Below are positions 63,869 through 64,000 of a stretch of DNA of 64,000 nt, piece by piece. The position numbers were made by a program, and so were the translations under genes. Origin of the DNA: Massilia terrae (GTDB taxonomy: Bacteria > Pseudomonadota > Gammaproteobacteria > Burkholderiales > Burkholderiaceae_D); NCBI RefSeq assembly GCF_024753145.1, contig NZ_JANUGU010000005.1, positions 62,001 to 126,000 of the forward strand. Direction: 5' to 3'. Below the pieces are notes generated by a model. It saw only the letters and a list, made by a program, of their open reading frames with translations, ran no database searches and was not told the DNA's origin. Position 1 is the first letter of the stretch. Each line of letters starts with the position of its first letter.

Positions 63869-64000
63869 ATGCAGCCAGCCGTAGAATTTCGCAATATAAG
63901 CAAGGCCTTCGGGCCGGTGCAGGCGAACGCCGACGTCAGCTTCCAGATCGCCAAGGGTTCGATCCATGGCGTGATCGGGGAGAACGGGGCCGGCAAATCG
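63869..64000 (+). CDS. ABC transporter ATPase of BMP system (5' end only)
   Basis: 44 codons from ATG 63869 to the window edge: EFRNISKAFGPVQANADVSF and a complete Walker A GENGAGKS. This is the start of the sugar/nucleoside-type double ATPase (about 500 residues) expected after a BMP binding protein. The rest lies outside the window. Confidence 0.85.
   Translation, partial: MQPAVEFRNISKAFGPVQANADVSFQIAKGSIHGVIGENGAGKS

Overview
The window is 64 kb of high-GC DNA, very probably a chromosome segment of a betaproteobacterium of the Oxalobacteraceae (Massilia/Duganella/Janthinobacterium type). The reasons are family-level: protein style, many LysR and MocR regulators, and dispersed REP/REPIN palindromes with a GTCGTCCC-type arm between genes. 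This placement is inference; there is no rRNA gene or other taxonomic marker. I saw no tRNA, rRNA, IS element, prophage or CRISPR array. No gene-free stretch exceeds 300 bases; the longest spacers (about 230-280 bases) lie at 44.8-45.0, 45.8-46.0, 54.0-54.2 and 62.5-62.8 kb.

The dominant theme is recovery of nitrogen and carbon from nitrate, purines, pyrimidines and nucleosides. Layout: 0-1.8 kb, a nitrate-responsive NasT/NasS-type pair (NasS runs off the left edge). 1.9-12.9 kb, mixed genes: small membrane protein, wHTH regulator, hybrid histidine kinase, two tiny proteins, a secreted S9 peptidase, an MFS exporter with its divergent LysR, and a large secreted protein of unknown function. 13.1-16.8 kb, urate hydroxylase (PuuD), a divergent LysR, and an ammonium transporter behind a near-perfect sigma-54 promoter and NtrC site. 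16.8-19.5 kb, a DHDPS-family aldolase divergent from a PtsJ-like MocR regulator, then a SugE/Gdx guanidinium exporter preceded by a recognisable guanidine-II (mini-ykkC) riboswitch.

19.5-32.4 kb holds an essentially complete reductive pyrimidine degradation operon on the minus strand: beta-alanine:pyruvate transaminase, malonic/methylmalonic semialdehyde dehydrogenase, PreT, PreA, NCS1 permease, dihydropyrimidinase, beta-ureidopropionase, and a trailing CDP-alcohol phosphotransferase-like protein. A MocR regulator and a RutR-like TetR regulator are divergent from it. Together these would turn uracil/thymine into ammonia, CO2 and an acyl-CoA. 32.4-35.6 kb: GNAT, a LytS/LytTR two-component system with a small membrane partner, a decayed VOC fragment, and a SnoaL-like protein.

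35.7-45.8 kb is a TonB receptor / enolase-superfamily enzyme / dipeptide-type ABC transporter operon with a divergent FadR-type regulator, substrate unknown. 46.0-46.6 kb is a Phd/PIN toxin-antitoxin pair. 46.7-57.2 kb is a nucleoside catabolic region: purine nucleoside phosphorylase, DeoB, DeoC, an ALDH16-type two-domain aldehyde dehydrogenase, DeoA and Cdd on one strand, and divergent pseudouridine kinase (with an N-terminal DNA-binding domain) and pseudouridine-5'-phosphate glycosidase. 57.3-59.6 kb is a DUF969/DUF979/pyroglutamyl-peptidase operon. The right end has a YciI-like protein, an NHL-repeat lipoprotein, an alpha/beta hydrolase, and the start of a BMP-family (nucleoside-type) ABC importer cut by the right edge.
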